Below the pieces are notes generated by a model. That model ran no database searches. It was given only the letters and a program-made list of their open reading frames with translations, and was not told where the DNA came from. Shown one piece after another: positions 1 to 6,668 of a stretch of DNA of 8,198 nt; position 1 is the first letter of the stretch; each line of letters starts with the position of its first letter. The stretch covers positions 1 to 8,198 of the forward strand of contig JAQTOL010000127.1 in assembly GCA_028748945.1 (NCBI GenBank). Reading direction: 5' to 3'. This DNA comes from Paludibacter sp. GTDB taxonomy: Bacteria > Bacteroidota > Bacteroidia > Bacteroidales > Paludibacteraceae. Both the position numbers and the translations under genes were made by a program.

Positions 1-670
1 TTTCAAGAAAAGTAATTTCTTTATTCAAAGTAACCGCTTCTCCGCTATTTTCATACAAAACGTATCGCATGAGTTTACTAAGTTCGTGTACTACAATTTG
101 TGCCTTTTCCGGACTGATTTCAATCAATGCATAGATGTTATTCAACGTGTTGAACAGAAAATGCGGGTTGATTTGCTGCCGCAAAGTTAGCAATTCCGCT
201 TCCGTCCGCTTTTTCTCTTCTTCCTGCCGTTCAGATTCCATTCGATACCATTTGCCGGTTGTTTTCAAAGCCACGCTTAACCCGACAACCATAATGAGTG
301 ATATCATATCACGAAACATGAATGAAATGGCTCTTGATATTCCTGGATATGGAAGATGTTTTATCTCCTGCGGCATGGTTGCTTCATTCCAGAAATGAAC
401 TCCTGCTCCCAATGTCAATATTATCAGGATGTTGTAAAGAAAGTATTTGCCAAGTTTTTTATCAAATAAAAATTTTTCTATCAGGTAAAAATAATTTGAA
501 TAGAATACAGCTAGCAACGACAAAACAACAACCCCATGATGAAGTAGTTTGTCAGGAAGATCGGTGTCTCCGTTTTTCCAGAAAATAAGAAATGGAAGTG
601 CATACACTAACATCCAGATGCCGGTGTGCATTAAAATTTCCAGGTTATTCTTTTTGGCTGCAGTCTTCAT
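1..670 (-). CDS. LytS/YehU-family sensor histidine kinase, 3' end cut by window edge
   Basis: This is the N-terminal 223 residues of a membrane sensor kinase that continues past base 1. It starts at the ATG at 670-668 (MKTAAKKNN). Four hydrophobic stretches, at about residues 14-31, 46-64, 77-92 and 116-135, form the sensor membrane domain. A charged linker (about 144-160) leads to the His_kinase (PF06580) core LRQQINPHFLFNTLNN, with the predicted phospho-accepting His170 (codon 163-161). The following ELSKLMRYVLYE is also typical of the family. The ATP-binding domain is outside the window. Such kinases normally pair with a LytTR response regulator encoded immediately downstream, which would lie before base 1 here. 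It follows the efflux permease gene after 63 bp and has a candidate promoter of its own, so control of the pump is likely but inferred. Signal sensed: unknown. Confidence 0.93.
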   Translation of the reverse strand, partial: MKTAAKKNNLEILMHTGIWMLVYALPFLIFWKNGDTDLPDKLLHHGVVVLSLLAVFYSNYFYLIEKFLFDKKLGKYFLYNILIILTLGAGVHFWNEATMPQEIKHLPYPGISRAISFMFRDMISLIMVVGLSVALKTTGKWYRMESERQEEEKKRTEAELLTLRQQINPHFLFNTLNNIYALIEISPEKAQIVVHELSKLMRYVLYENSGEAVTLNKEITFLE

Positions 671-690
671 ATTATTGATTTTGTGTTTTG

Positions 691-698
691 CAAATATA
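691..698 (-). promoter_or_regulatory. Bacteroidota -7 box upstream of the kinase gene
   Basis: On the minus strand this reads TATATTTG, a perfect match to TAnnTTTG, ending 20 bp before the kinase ATG. I see no clear TTG -33 element at 19-21 bp upstream, so this is a one-box match. If real, it gives a leader of about 15 nt and lets the kinase be expressed independently of the efflux operon. Confidence 0.5.
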
Positions 699-733
699 GT
701 TTTTTTCGATTGATAATTTGTGTTGAATAATGT

Positions 734-1954
734 TTATTCGTATCTCAACGCTTCAATAGGATCAAGTTCTGATGCGGTTTTGGCAGGATACCATCCGAAG
801 AATACGCCGGTGACCGTACAAACGAGAAACGAAAGAAGTACAGAATATGGAAGAACGGAAACCGGCCATGACAAAGCCACATTGACAATGATAGATGCAC
901 CTACACCAAAAATGACTCCAATTATTCCACCGGTGAAACTGATAAGGATCGCTTCAATAAGGAATTGTGCCAAAATGTCTTTTCCTTTGGCTCCGATAGA
1001 CATACGCAGGCCAATTTCACGGGTTCGTTCCTTCACCGATACGTACATGATGTTCATAATTCCGATACCGCCCACAAGCAAAGATATTCCGGCAATACAA
1101 GCTAAAAGAATAGTCATCATGTCGCTGGTAGAAGTCAACATGGAACTCAACTCTTCCTGCGAACGAATGTTGAAATCGTCATCATCAGTAGCTTTTAGCT
1201 TGTGATTAGTCCGCAGAATAGTACTAATCTGATCAGTAGCTTTATCGGTTACGCCCTCGGTAGTGGCCGAAGCAAATATGCCTTGAATATATGTTATAGC
1301 CAGAATCCGTTTCTGAATAGTGGTGTAAGGTGCAAGTACAATGTTGTCCTGATCCATTCCCATACTATTGTAACCTTTGGCATTCAATGTGCCGATTACC
1401 GTAAATGGAATTTTATTGAAACGGATAATCTTTCCAATTGGGTCTTCTCCGTTCGTAAATAAGTTAGTTATAATTGTTTGACCAATAACGCATACTTTGG
1501 CAGCTGACTTAATTTGTTGATCGGTAAACATGTTTCCTTCATTGATAGTCAATTTCCGGATATCGGGATATTCAGTATTGACTCCAGAAATAGATGCAGG
1601 ATAATTATTTGCTCCGAAAATAAACTGTCCCGAACTACTTACTGAAGGTGAAATTTGTGAGATGTAGCTCACATTGTCACGAATGGAATTATAATCTTCC
1701 ATTTTGAGTGATTGCATGTTGCTTGCACTCTGTCGGACTCCACCCATCATCCCTGCACCCGGTTGTATCATAAGCATGTTCGAGCCCATTTCGGATATTT
1801 GGCTCTGAATGCTGATCTTTGAACCTTGTCCGATAGCAAGCATGGTGATGACTGAAGCTACCCCGATAATAATACCCAACATGGTTAGAAAAGCACGCAT
1901 TTTGTTGTTGGCGAGTGCCCGGAGCGATATTTTGATTAGATTGCCTATATTCAT
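734..1954 (-). CDS. MacB-type ABC exporter permease (MacB_PCD + FtsX domains)
   Basis: This 406-residue inner-membrane permease belongs to the MacB/type VII ABC family, which uses ATP-driven mechanical motion to push substrates through a TolC channel rather than pumping across the inner membrane. TM1 is at about residues 20-42 (MRAFLTMLGIIIGVASVITM). A periplasmic core domain spans about 43-272. FtsX-type segments follow at about 279-306, 327-357 and 367-388. The cytoplasmic motif VKERTREIGLRMSIGA (307-322) and the C-terminal PAKTASELDPIEALRYE are hallmarks of the family. It begins one base after the stop of the ATPase gene, so the two are translationally linked; an AAGAAG purine run precedes the start. 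In E. coli MacB the ATPase and permease are one polypeptide, whereas here they are separate. The substrate cannot be told from sequence. Confidence 0.95.
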   Translation of the reverse strand: MNIGNLIKISLRALANNKMRAFLTMLGIIIGVASVITMLAIGQGSKISIQSQISEMGSNMLMIQPGAGMMGGVRQSASNMQSLKMEDYNSIRDNVSYISQISPSVSSSGQFIFGANNYPASISGVNTEYPDIRKLTINEGNMFTDQQIKSAAKVCVIGQTIITNLFTNGEDPIGKIIRFNKIPFTVIGTLNAKGYNSMGMDQDNIVLAPYTTIQKRILAITYIQGIFASATTEGVTDKATDQISTILRTNHKLKATDDDDFNIRSQEELSSMLTSTSDMMTILLACIAGISLLVGGIGIMNIMYVSVKERTREIGLRMSIGAKGKDILAQFLIEAILISFTGGIIGVIFGVGASIIVNVALSWPVSVLPYSVLLSFLVCTVTGVFFGWYPAKTASELDPIEALRYE

Positions 1955-1955
1955 T

Positions 1956-2699
1956 TTAGTCTTCTTGTTTTGGTAGTTTTTCTAATGCAACTTTTGCCGA
2001 TTCAATTTTTTCATTTAATGAATCTTTTATAATTTTACCATCACGCAATACGATGTTTCTGCTTGAAAAAGCAGCTAAATCGGGATTGTGAGTGACAAAT
2101 ATAATTGTTCGACCTTTCTTATACAGCTCCTGTAGCAACACGATTATTTCATAAGCTGTCCGTGAATCGAGGTTCCCGGTAGCTTCGTCGGCAAGAATCA
2201 GTACCGGATCATTCACCAAAGCCCGTGCAATGGCTACACGTTGCATCTGTCCTCCTGACATTTGATTGGATTTGTGATATAAACGATCACCCAGTCCAAC
2301 TGCCTCAAGTGCTGCCTGCGATTTTTCCTTGCGCTCTTTCATACTATACGAAGGATTGTAAAGCAATGGTAATTCCACGTTTTCAAGAGCCGTAGTTTTT
2401 GGTAATAAGTTGTACGACTGAAAAACAAACCCGATTTTACGATTACGAATGGTCGACCGTTCGTTTTTATCCATGTCTCCCACCGAATGTCCATCGAGCA
2501 GATATTCACCAGATGAAGGTGTGTCCAGACAACCAAGCTGATTGAGTAATGTTGATTTCCCCGAACCGCTGGCACCCATGATGGTGACAAATTCACCTTC
2601 CTTGATACTGAACGAAATTCCTCGTAAAGCATGAACGGTTTCTTCGCCTACAATAAAGTTACGTTTTAAATCTTTTATATCAATTATTATTTTACTCAT
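1956..2699 (-). CDS. MacB/LolD-type ABC transporter ATP-binding protein
   Basis: This 247-residue cytoplasmic ATPase powers the adjacent permease. All nucleotide-binding motifs are visible: Walker [10 protein letters not shown] (42-50), Q-loop Gln94 ([10 protein letters not shown]), signature MSGGQMQR (147-154, with Met in place of the usual Leu), Walker [13 protein letters not shown] (167-178) and switch His204 (FVTHN). The N-terminal [19 protein letters not shown] and the [11 protein letters not shown] segment are typical of the MacB/LolD/FtsE branch. A C-terminal tail of about 25 residues, rich in Lys and Glu, follows the conserved domain. The start lies 3 bp after the membrane-fusion gene stop and the stop is 1 bp before the permease start, so the gene is embedded in an operon. 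The partner permease is the MacB-like gene next to it, which favours efflux over lipoprotein release. Confidence 0.96.
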   Translation of the reverse strand: MSKIIIDIKDLKRNFIVGEETVHALRGISFSIKEGEFVTIMGASGSGKSTLLNQLGCLDTPSSGEYLLDGHSVGDMDKNERSTIRNRKIGFVFQSYNLLPKTTALENVELPLLYNPSYSMKERKEKSQAALEAVGLGDRLYHKSNQMSGGQMQRVAIARALVNDPVLILADEATGNLDSRTAYEIIVLLQELYKKGRTIIFVTHNPDLAAFSSRNIVLRDGKIIKDSLNEKIESAKVALEKLPKQED

Positions 2700-2702
2700 T
2701 GT

Positions 2703-3917
2703 TTATTCTTTTGGAGTATTTTGTTTCTTTTCCGATCCCGGACGTTTGGGCATAAACGGACTGGTTTCTCCGCTTACTGCAGGTTTTTCTCCTGCTGTTA
2801 GTTGCTTCATCTCGAGAATAACCTTGTCGTCGGCTGTCAGCCCTGAAAGTATTTCAGTGTTTATGCCATCGGTATCGCCTGTTGTGACAGTTGTTTTTAC
2901 AAGTGTTCTCCCTTTTTGAACCCATACGGTTTTCTGATTTGGAACTTCCATTTTTGAAACTTGATCTTCTACCTTAAAGCCATTGTGTGACAATGAAAGT
3001 GTATCCGGTTTAAAGTTCAGTGCTTTATTGGGCAAAACATGAATATCTTTTTTTTCAAGCGTATAAACAGTGATGTTGGCTGTCAGTCCTGGTTTCAGTT
3101 TTAAGTCGGGATTGGGTGCATTTACAATAACCTGATAGGTAACCACATTCGAGGTTGTTGTCGGGTTTAGTCTGACCTGGGTGACCGTGCCTTCGAAAAC
3201 ATCTTCCGGATATGCATCCACAGTAAATGTTACACGCTGGTTTTGTTTTACATTACCTATATCGGCCTCGTCGACATTGGCAACCACCTGCATTTTGGTT
3301 AGGTCACGTGCAATGATAAACATAGTTGGTGTACTAAAACTGGCTGCGACAGTCTGGCCCTCTTCAACTGCTCTCGAAAGGACAACTCCATCTATAGGAG
3401 AATATATAGTGGCATAATTCAGATTCGTTTTAGCTTTATCAAGATTCGAGATATTTTGCTTGTAAGTCGATTCTGCTTTTTCGTAAGAATATTTTGCCGT
3501 TTCGAAATCGGTTTCACTGATCAGACTCTTTCCATACAAATCTTTGGCACGCTCATAATTTTTTTTCTGATAATCGTATTCCACTTTAGACGACTGTACA
3601 GCGAGCATTTGCGTATTGTATTCCGTTTGCAGATTGGTTTTGTCGATTTCTGCTAATACTTCTCCTTTTTTTACCACCGAGTTATAGTCGACATAAATCT
3701 TTGATACTTTCCCTGAAACCTGTGTGCCGACAGTTACTTCGATAATCGGTTCAATGGTACCTGTTGCAGTAATGGTAGAGCTTATGTTGCCGATTGTAAG
3801 TGATGTAGGCTCAAAACTAAACCCATCTTTCGGAGATGACTTAAGCAGAAAATAGGCAACAGCAGCTATGACTATTATAGTCGTTGTCGTGATAATTATA
3901 ATTTTCTTTTTGTTCAT
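2703..3917 (-). CDS. MacA-like periplasmic membrane fusion protein (RND/ABC adaptor)
   Basis: This 404-residue periplasmic adaptor links the inner-membrane ABC permease to the outer-membrane channel. An uncleaved-looking signal anchor occupies residues 4-25 (IIIITTTTIIVIAAVAYFLL); there is no lipobox Cys. The barrel-sandwich (biotinyl-lipoyl) halves are at about 58-92 (VGTQVSGKVSKIYVDYNSVV) and 168-202 (YATIYSPIDGVVLSRAVEEG). A coiled-coil hairpin of about 95-165 sits between them, followed by a beta-barrel domain (about 205-288) and a membrane-proximal domain (about 290-375). The C-terminal tail is rich in Pro, Lys and Glu and probably disordered. Length and domain order fit MacA/HlyD-family adaptors. 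It follows the channel gene after 43 bp and precedes the ATPase by 3 bp, which matches a complete tripartite pump. Confidence 0.95.
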   Translation of the reverse strand: MNKKKIIIITTTTIIVIAAVAYFLLKSSPKDGFSFEPTSLTIGNISSTITATGTIEPIIEVTVGTQVSGKVSKIYVDYNSVVKKGEVLAEIDKTNLQTEYNTQMLAVQSSKVEYDYQKKNYERAKDLYGKSLISETDFETAKYSYEKAESTYKQNISNLDKAKTNLNYATIYSPIDGVVLSRAVEEGQTVAASFSTPTMFIIARDLTKMQVVANVDEADIGNVKQNQRVTFTVDAYPEDVFEGTVTQVRLNPTTTSNVVTYQVIVNAPNPDLKLKPGLTANITVYTLEKKDIHVLPNKALNFKPDTLSLSHNGFKVEDQVSKMEVPNQKTVWVQKGRTLVKTTVTTGDTDGINTEILSGLTADDKVILEMKQLTAGEKPAVSGETSPFMPKRPGSEKKQNTPKE

Positions 3918-3960
3918 TTTATTCTGAATTTAAAATTTGTATTTTTATTTTGAAATGTAT

Positions 3961-5265
3961 TTATTTAATTTCCACCGGAAAGTCCTGATACAGATTCAGA
4001 ATCTGCATATCCATTATGCTCAGATATTTGGCTTGCATCATACTCTGCCGTGCCGAAAGCAGATTATTCTTTTCGGTCAGTAATTCAAGCGTGTTTTTCA
4101 TCCCCAGATTGTATTGTTGCTCAATCAGACTGTAACTTGTTTCCAGTGCTTTTACTTTTTCAGAGCCGGCCATGTATTGGCTTTGAGCTGAAAGGGCATC
4201 CTGATAAACAGATTCAATCTCTTTCAACAGATTTTTTTCGGTGTTCTTCATAGTTAACTTTACTGTTTTCTCATTTAAACGGGCTTTTTCAAGTGTCGAT
4301 TTGTTTTCCCTGTTGGTTAATATCGGAATGCTTACCGAAACTCCTATTCCGGCACTAAATCCATCGGACAGTTGTGTGTTGAAACTATATGTTGAATTGG
4401 TGTTGTGACTGGTTCCGGCACTGCCGTTCAGATTGATTTTCGGCAAATAACCTGCCTTCGCCTTCGATGTTTCAAGAGTCGAAACCTGTATGTTTAATTT
4501 ACCGGTTTTTATCTCAGGCATAACGTTTAGAGCTGTTTCATAAATAGATTGTAAAGAGGCTAAGGGTTTTAGGATATTCATATTGGTCAATTCGGGGATG
4601 CTGATGCTTATTTCTTCACCGGAATTGAGTTCCAGCAATTGTTTCAGTTCAAGACGGGCTGTACTGAGAGTATTTTGTGCAACTACCAGTTGGTATTTGT
4701 CCGAACTGAGCTGCGATTCGAGTTGCGCCAGATCTGCTTTCGAAATGCTCCCGGCCTGTAACATTTCCTGACCACGATTGAACTGATATTCCGAAGTCTT
4801 TACGGTGGCTTCATATACTTTCACTGCTTCGTTGGCATACAGAATTTTGGTGTAGGTTTGCAATATCGACATCTGTATACTCTTCTCATTGCTTATAATA
4901 TTGTATTTCTCTGCTTCTTCCTGAAGTTTTTGTTCTTCGATAGTTTTGAGTGTTTTGCCACCATCGAAAAGTATCATTGAACTGCTGATACCATAACTCC
5001 CCGAATAAGTCCCAAGAGAAACCGCAGGATTGTATGATGCATTTTGACTGACAGAAGCCGACAAATTAGGGAGGAGTTGTGCTTTGGCTTGTTTGGTGCT
5101 TACTTCGCTGCTTTCAAGACTTATCCTGGCTTTCTGTATCTGTATATTATTTGTGAGAGCATATTTGATACACGATGATAAATCCCATTGTACGGGTTTT
5201 TCCTGTGCAGCTGCGGTTATCGAGAAAAGAATAACCAGAACCAGAACTAAATTTCGTATTTTCAT
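3961..5265 (-). CDS. TolC-family outer-membrane efflux channel
   Basis: This 434-residue outer-membrane protein is the exit duct of the pump. A Sec signal peptide covers residues 1-20 (MKIRNLVLVLVILFSITAAA), with likely cleavage before QEKPVQWDL; no lipobox Cys is present. The mature protein shows the internal duplication of the OEP family: a first half at about 27-215 beginning WDLSSCIKYALTNNIQIQKA, and a second at about 236-428 beginning with the related LQSIYETALNVMPEIKTG. Long amphipathic helices with heptad character (about 105-210 and 325-420) fit the periplasmic alpha-barrel. The GSYGISSSMILFDGG and AGIGVSVSIPIL segments fit the beta-barrel strands. It is the first gene of the efflux operon, directly behind the promoter at 5290-5320. 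Length is normal for the family in Bacteroidota. Confidence 0.95.
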   Translation of the reverse strand: MKIRNLVLVLVILFSITAAAQEKPVQWDLSSCIKYALTNNIQIQKARISLESSEVSTKQAKAQLLPNLSASVSQNASYNPAVSLGTYSGSYGISSSMILFDGGKTLKTIEEQKLQEEAEKYNIISNEKSIQMSILQTYTKILYANEAVKVYEATVKTSEYQFNRGQEMLQAGSISKADLAQLESQLSSDKYQLVVAQNTLSTARLELKQLLELNSGEEISISIPELTNMNILKPLASLQSIYETALNVMPEIKTGKLNIQVSTLETSKAKAGYLPKINLNGSAGTSHNTNSTYSFNTQLSDGFSAGIGVSVSIPILTNRENKSTLEKARLNEKTVKLTMKNTEKNLLKEIESVYQDALSAQSQYMAGSEKVKALETSYSLIEQQYNLGMKNTLELLTEKNNLLSARQSMMQAKYLSIMDMQILNLYQDFPVEIK

Positions 5266-5289
5266 TGTTTTAAATCTTTAATTTTGATT

Positions 5290-5320
5290 CAAAAGTAGTA
5301 TGTACGAAATATGCGTGCAA
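5290..5320 (-). promoter_or_regulatory. Promoter of the efflux operon (TTG -33, TACTTTTG -7)
   Basis: On the minus strand, TTG at 5320-5318 is followed after 20 bp by TACTTTTG at 5297-5290, matching the Bacteroidota consensus (TTTG, 19-21 bp, TAnnTTTG) at both boxes. Initiation about 7 bp downstream would give a short leader of some 20 nt before the channel ATG at 5265. I saw no convincing operator palindrome next to it. Confidence 0.75.
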
Positions 5321-5360
5321 TTAATTTAGACGAATAGGCTTGTTCTGTCGACGTAAAAGC

Positions 5361-5410
5361 TAAAAATGCAGAAACGACCGTTTTGCAATATTGCAAGGCG
5401 GTCGTTTCTG
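5361..5410 (-). terminator. Long hairpin terminator after the small winged-helix gene
   Basis: CAGAAACGACCG (5369-5380) and CGGTCGTTTCTG (5399-5410) are perfect 12-bp inverted arms. Inside the loop, TTGCAA-TA-TTGCAA is a second palindrome, so the stem can extend past a two-base internal mismatch. On the minus strand the hairpin is followed by CATTTTTA, a short T tract, 18 bp after the small gene's stop. This fits a Rho-independent terminator insulating that gene from the efflux promoter. In the plus-strand reading the two internal mismatches become G-U pairs, but the tail there is A-rich and no plus gene reads into it. Confidence 0.7.
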
Positions 5411-5428
5411 AAATAATTTTACCTTAAA

Positions 5429-5605
5429 TTAAGCCGGTTGCCAGAAGCAAACCTTAGGCGATACAATAGCTTCATCAGCTTTCAATTGTTTCATGGCTTT
5501 GTCCACTTCTTTGCGGTCGAGGCCTGTCAGTTCTACCAGTTTACCAGCATTTACCGGAACACCGGCTTTTTTCATGGCTTCCAATACTTGTTCTTTTGTT
5601 TCCAT
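5429..5605 (-). CDS. Small winged-helix/HTH-like protein, 58 residues
   Basis: This short gene runs from ATG at 5605 to TAA at 5431-5429 and encodes a 58-residue protein starting [15 protein letters not shown]. The layout is that of a compact winged helix. A first helix (about 4-14) is followed by [18 protein letters not shown] (17-34), which reads as helix-turn-recognition helix. A further helix (about 34-43) and a C-terminal strand/wing, [15 protein letters not shown] (44-58), complete it. I recall similar stand-alone proteins of about 60 residues ending in a Ser-Pro-Lys-x-Cys-x-Trp-type wing in Bacteroidota, usually annotated as putative transcriptional regulators, but no regulon is established to my knowledge. 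It lies 131 bp after tyrA across a repeat-rich gap and is followed by a strong hairpin. No TAnnTTTG box is visible just upstream, so it may be read through from tyrA. DNA binding is inferred, not shown. Confidence 0.82.
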   Translation of the reverse strand: METKEQVLEAMKKAGVPVNAGKLVELTGLDRKEVDKAMKQLKADEAIVSPKVCFWQPA

Positions 5606-5609
5606 AGGA

Positions 5610-5636
5610 TACGAATTTTACGAATTAATACGAATT
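5610..5636. repeat. Three TACGAATT direct repeats
   Basis: TACGAATT occurs at 5610-5617, 5619-5626 and 5629-5636, spaced 9-10 bp apart, about one helical turn. It sits immediately upstream of the small winged-helix gene, within its leader or promoter region. Either an intergenic repeat of the kind scattered through Bacteroidota genomes or a regulator-binding array; the sequence alone does not decide. Confidence 0.7.
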
Positions 5637-5671
5637 ACACTAATTTTTCCGAATAGTCTTTACAAATAATG

Positions 5672-5741
5672 CATTATGAATTATACATTATGAATTATAC
5701 ATTATGAATTATACATTATGAATTATGCATTATGAATTATT
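5672..5741. repeat. 14-bp tandem repeat, five copies
   Basis: The unit CATTATGAATTATA is repeated at 5672-5685, 5686-5699 and 5700-5713 without change. It recurs at 5714-5727 with final G and at 5728-5741 with final T. Each unit is itself two related heptamers (CATTATG, AATTATA), so the array is built on a 7-bp period. The last copy overlaps the end of tyrA and contains its TAA stop. There are no spacers, so this is not CRISPR-like. Copy number is likely to vary between strains by slippage. Confidence 0.93.
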
Positions 5742-6510
5742 CTATGTTTTTCCTCACTTTTTTCAAAAATGCTTCCATACGATCCGAATCTCTTTCATCA
5801 ATAATTTCCATCAAGGTTTTCAGTTCGGCCCGGATTTTTTCCACCTGATTGTGTGTATGAGGATTGAAAAGAATTTCAGTCAGTAAATAATCATCTTCAC
5901 TTAAAAGACCTTTGGCAATATCCATATGACGTTTAAAAGTCGTTCCGGGAGCTTCCTGCGGTATCATGACTGAAGCAAAAACAAGGGTTGAAGCAAATGG
6001 AATGGACAACGAATAAGCGATTGTTTCATCATGTTCATCAAAACTGTATTCGAAAATTTTGAGTTTCAACGAACCATACAAATCTTTGAAAAACGCTTTC
6101 CCCATGTGATCCGATTCGGAAATAATTATGGCACTTTGTGTACTCAGGTTATCGAGCGTGGCAAAAGTCGGTCCGAACATCGGGTGAGTGGAAACAAAGC
6201 GCATACCGCTTTTTTTATAATATTCCTGTAAACCTGTTTTTACCGAAGCAATATCCGAAATAATGCAATTTTTGGGCAAATATGGCAATACTTTTTCGAA
6301 AGCATCAATCGTAAATTTCAAGGTAACGCAGTTGATAACCAATTCGGGTTCAAATTCACGAACCTCTTCATAATCGGTCATGCGCAAGGTGTTGAAAACA
6401 AAACGCAGACGTTTCGGATCGGTATCGAACAATGCTACTTCGTGCTGAATGCACATAACATCGGTCAGGAATGTGCCCATTTTTCCGGCACCAAGAACTA
6501 GGATTTTCAT
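5737..6510 (-). CDS. tyrA: Prephenate dehydrogenase (tyrosine biosynthesis)
   Basis: This 257-residue cytoplasmic enzyme oxidatively decarboxylates prephenate to 4-hydroxyphenylpyruvate with NAD(P)+, the committed step to tyrosine. The N-terminal Rossmann fold begins MKILVLGAGKMG with the GxGxxG loop at 7-12. An acidic end of beta-2 (FDTDPKRL, Asp29/Asp31) suggests NAD+ preference. SDIASVKT (85-92) and STHPMFGPTF (107-116, with the conserved His109) are TyrA motifs, as is EHDETIAYSLSIPFA (159-173). The helical C-terminal domain spans about 165-257. There is no fused chorismate mutase or ACT domain, in line with the short form of Bacteroidota. Neighbours are not aromatic-pathway genes within this window. 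A hairpin-forming repeat ends 9 bp before the ATG and therefore lies in the predicted leader, and the stop codon lies in a tandem repeat. Confidence 0.93.
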   Translation of the reverse strand: MKILVLGAGKMGTFLTDVMCIQHEVALFDTDPKRLRFVFNTLRMTDYEEVREFEPELVINCVTLKFTIDAFEKVLPYLPKNCIISDIASVKTGLQEYYKKSGMRFVSTHPMFGPTFATLDNLSTQSAIIISESDHMGKAFFKDLYGSLKLKIFEYSFDEHDETIAYSLSIPFASTLVFASVMIPQEAPGTTFKRHMDIAKGLLSEDDYLLTEILFNPHTHNQVEKIRAELKTLMEIIDERDSDRMEAFLKKVRKNIE

Positions 6511-6519
6511 AAGTTATGA

Positions 6520-6545
6520 CCCCTAAATCCCCCAGGGGGGACTTT
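6520..6545 (-). repeat. C/G-rich palindromic repeat, copy A (tyrA leader)
   Basis: On the minus strand this reads AAAGTCCCCCCTGGGGGATT (first 20 bases) followed by TAGGGG, ending 9 bp before the tyrA ATG. TCCCCC/GGGGGA forms a 6-bp stem over two bases. It matches copy B at 6651-6676 in 25 of 26 positions, in inverted orientation. From memory, sequences of the CCCCCTAAATCCCCC type are abundant dispersed intergenic repeats in Bacteroidota. Confidence 0.88.
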
Positions 6546-6593
6546 CAATGAGGCAAATTATTAAACGTTATATTGTAACTGAATTATTGTCCG

Positions 6594-6601
6594 CAAAGGT
6601 A
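6594..6601 (-). promoter_or_regulatory. Bacteroidota -7 box upstream of tyrA
   Basis: The minus strand reads TACCTTTG, a perfect TAnnTTTG match, 83 bp upstream of the tyrA ATG. A TTG -33 element at the usual distance is not evident. A transcript starting about 7 bp downstream would have a leader of roughly 75 nt that includes the hairpin of repeat copy A. Confidence 0.5.
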
Positions 6602-6645
6602 ATTAAAAATTTGCTTTGATTTGTGATATTTGTGTCATTCACATT

Positions 6646-6668
6646 CTCTAAAAGTCCCCCTTGGGGGA
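6646..6668 (-). terminator. Short GC-rich hairpin with T tract after the transporter gene
   Basis: On the minus strand TCCCCC-AA-GGGGGA (6668-6655) forms a 6-bp stem, mostly G-C pairs, over a two-base loop, followed by CTTTTAGAG. It begins one base after the transporter stop codon. It is the palindromic core of repeat copy B, so the repeat may act as the terminator. The tail is short, so efficiency is uncertain. Confidence 0.45.

Noticed and set aside
135..588. Two plus-strand open frames of 87-88 codons at the left edge
   Set aside because: The minus strand here encodes an unmistakable LytS-type kinase with the PHFLFN motif; the plus frames are its shadows.
720..1205. A 161-codon open frame on the plus strand opposite the permease gene
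   Set aside because: It is antisense to strongly conserved FtsX-domain coding sequence, has no recognisable domain, and its composition looks like the mirror of the real gene.
2339..2632. A 97-codon minus-strand frame inside the ATPase gene
   Set aside because: It overlaps the Walker A to ABC-signature region in another frame and has no family features.
3952..3959. Internal promoter before the membrane-fusion gene (minus-strand TACATTTC)
   Set aside because: It misses the final G of TAnnTTTG, has no convincing -33 element and lies within a compact operon.
5438..5656. Plus-strand open frame of 72 codons
   Set aside because: It lies opposite the 58-residue winged-helix gene, whose product has clear helix-turn-helix character; the plus product is Phe/Tyr-rich and runs into intergenic repeats.
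5662..5677. -7 box for the small winged-helix gene (minus-strand ATTATTTG)
   Set aside because: The conserved leading TA is absent, so the match is not better than expected in AT-rich sequence.
5672..5741. CRISPR array
   Set aside because: Repeats are 14 bp, directly abutting, with no spacers and no cas gene nearby.
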